From an uncultured Porphyromonadaceae bacterium (GTDB lineage Bacteria > Bacteroidota > Bacteroidia > Bacteroidales > Muribaculaceae): a stretch of 33,620 bases of DNA. The DNA lies in contig CANPMT010000037.1 in NCBI GenBank assembly GCA_947575235.1, forward strand, positions 1 through 33,620, given 5' to 3'. The translations under genes were made by a program, and so were the position numbers. The notes beneath the pieces were generated by a model. The model was not told where the DNA came from. It saw only the letters and a list, made by a program, of their open reading frames with translations, and did not search any database. Shown here piece by piece: positions 33,616 through 33,620 of the stretch. Within the stretch, counting starts at the first letter, position 1. Each line of letters opens with the position of its first letter.

Positions 33616-33620
33616 ATTCC

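Noticed and set aside
1..33620. Mobile elements, phage genes, CRISPR arrays, rRNA or tRNA genes
   Set aside because: None was seen. All long genes are core functions, inverted repeats are local terminators or leaders, and no direct repeat array is present.

Overview
The window reads as about 33.6 kb of core chromosome from an anaerobic gut-type Bacteroidales, most like Muribaculaceae. The family assignment is my inference from gene content and protein style; no marker search was run. Support comes from Bacteroidota-type promoters (TTTG or TTG, about 20 nt, then TAnnTTTG) ahead of many genes, few purine-rich ribosome-binding sites, a short 286-residue primary sigma factor, an oversized NusB, a YajC/YbbR/CoaE/DUF5606-like cluster, the oxygen-sensitive class III ribonucleotide reductase, and a secreted protein with a type IX-like C-terminal tail. 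I see no rRNA, tRNA, CRISPR array, transposase, integrase or phage gene.

Layout. (1) 24-4080, plus strand: nusB, yajC, a YbbR-like gene, coaE and a DUF5606-like gene, with an internal hairpin terminator after yajC and a strong terminator at the end. (2) 4094-7240, minus strand: the anaerobic reductase nrdD and its activase nrdG, then a small two-helix membrane protein. (3) 7241-7710: a 470-bp AT-rich gap with inverted repeats and a structured leader before the malic enzyme gene maeB (7711-9984). (4) 10044-15059, minus strand: a tightly coupled unit of a 63-residue membrane protein, dxs, trkA and trkH, linked by ATGA overlaps and one short gap. maeB and trkH converge on one bidirectional terminator. 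(5) 15166-18141: an L,D-transpeptidase lipoprotein and a secreted Omp28-like protein. (6) 18235-26641, plus strand: ftsK, a LolA-like carrier, trxB, a dCMP deaminase, an S41 protease, 5-formyl-THF cyclo-ligase, a degenerate RIC/hemerythrin-like protein and a LuxR-type regulator, mostly 10-30 nt apart. (7) 26704-31996: two exported zinc peptidases (M16 and M3), each with its own promoter-like element. (8) 32054-33615, minus strand: the primary sigma factor gene rpoD, overlapping by one base an outer-membrane beta-barrel gene.

Together the genes cover RNA polymerase specificity and antitermination, envelope maintenance (SecDF accessory YajC, LolA, L,D-transpeptidase, S41 protease, barrel protein), potassium uptake, isoprenoid and CoA synthesis, nucleotide and folate metabolism, chromosome segregation and peptide degradation.

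Most of the window is ordinary. The points most worth a second look are: a RIC-like protein that has lost nearly all canonical iron ligands, paired with a LuxR regulator whose receiver-like domain lacks the usual phosphorylation residues; an internal duplication in NusB; a possible switching RNA leader before maeB; and the overlap of rpoD with an outer-membrane protein gene.
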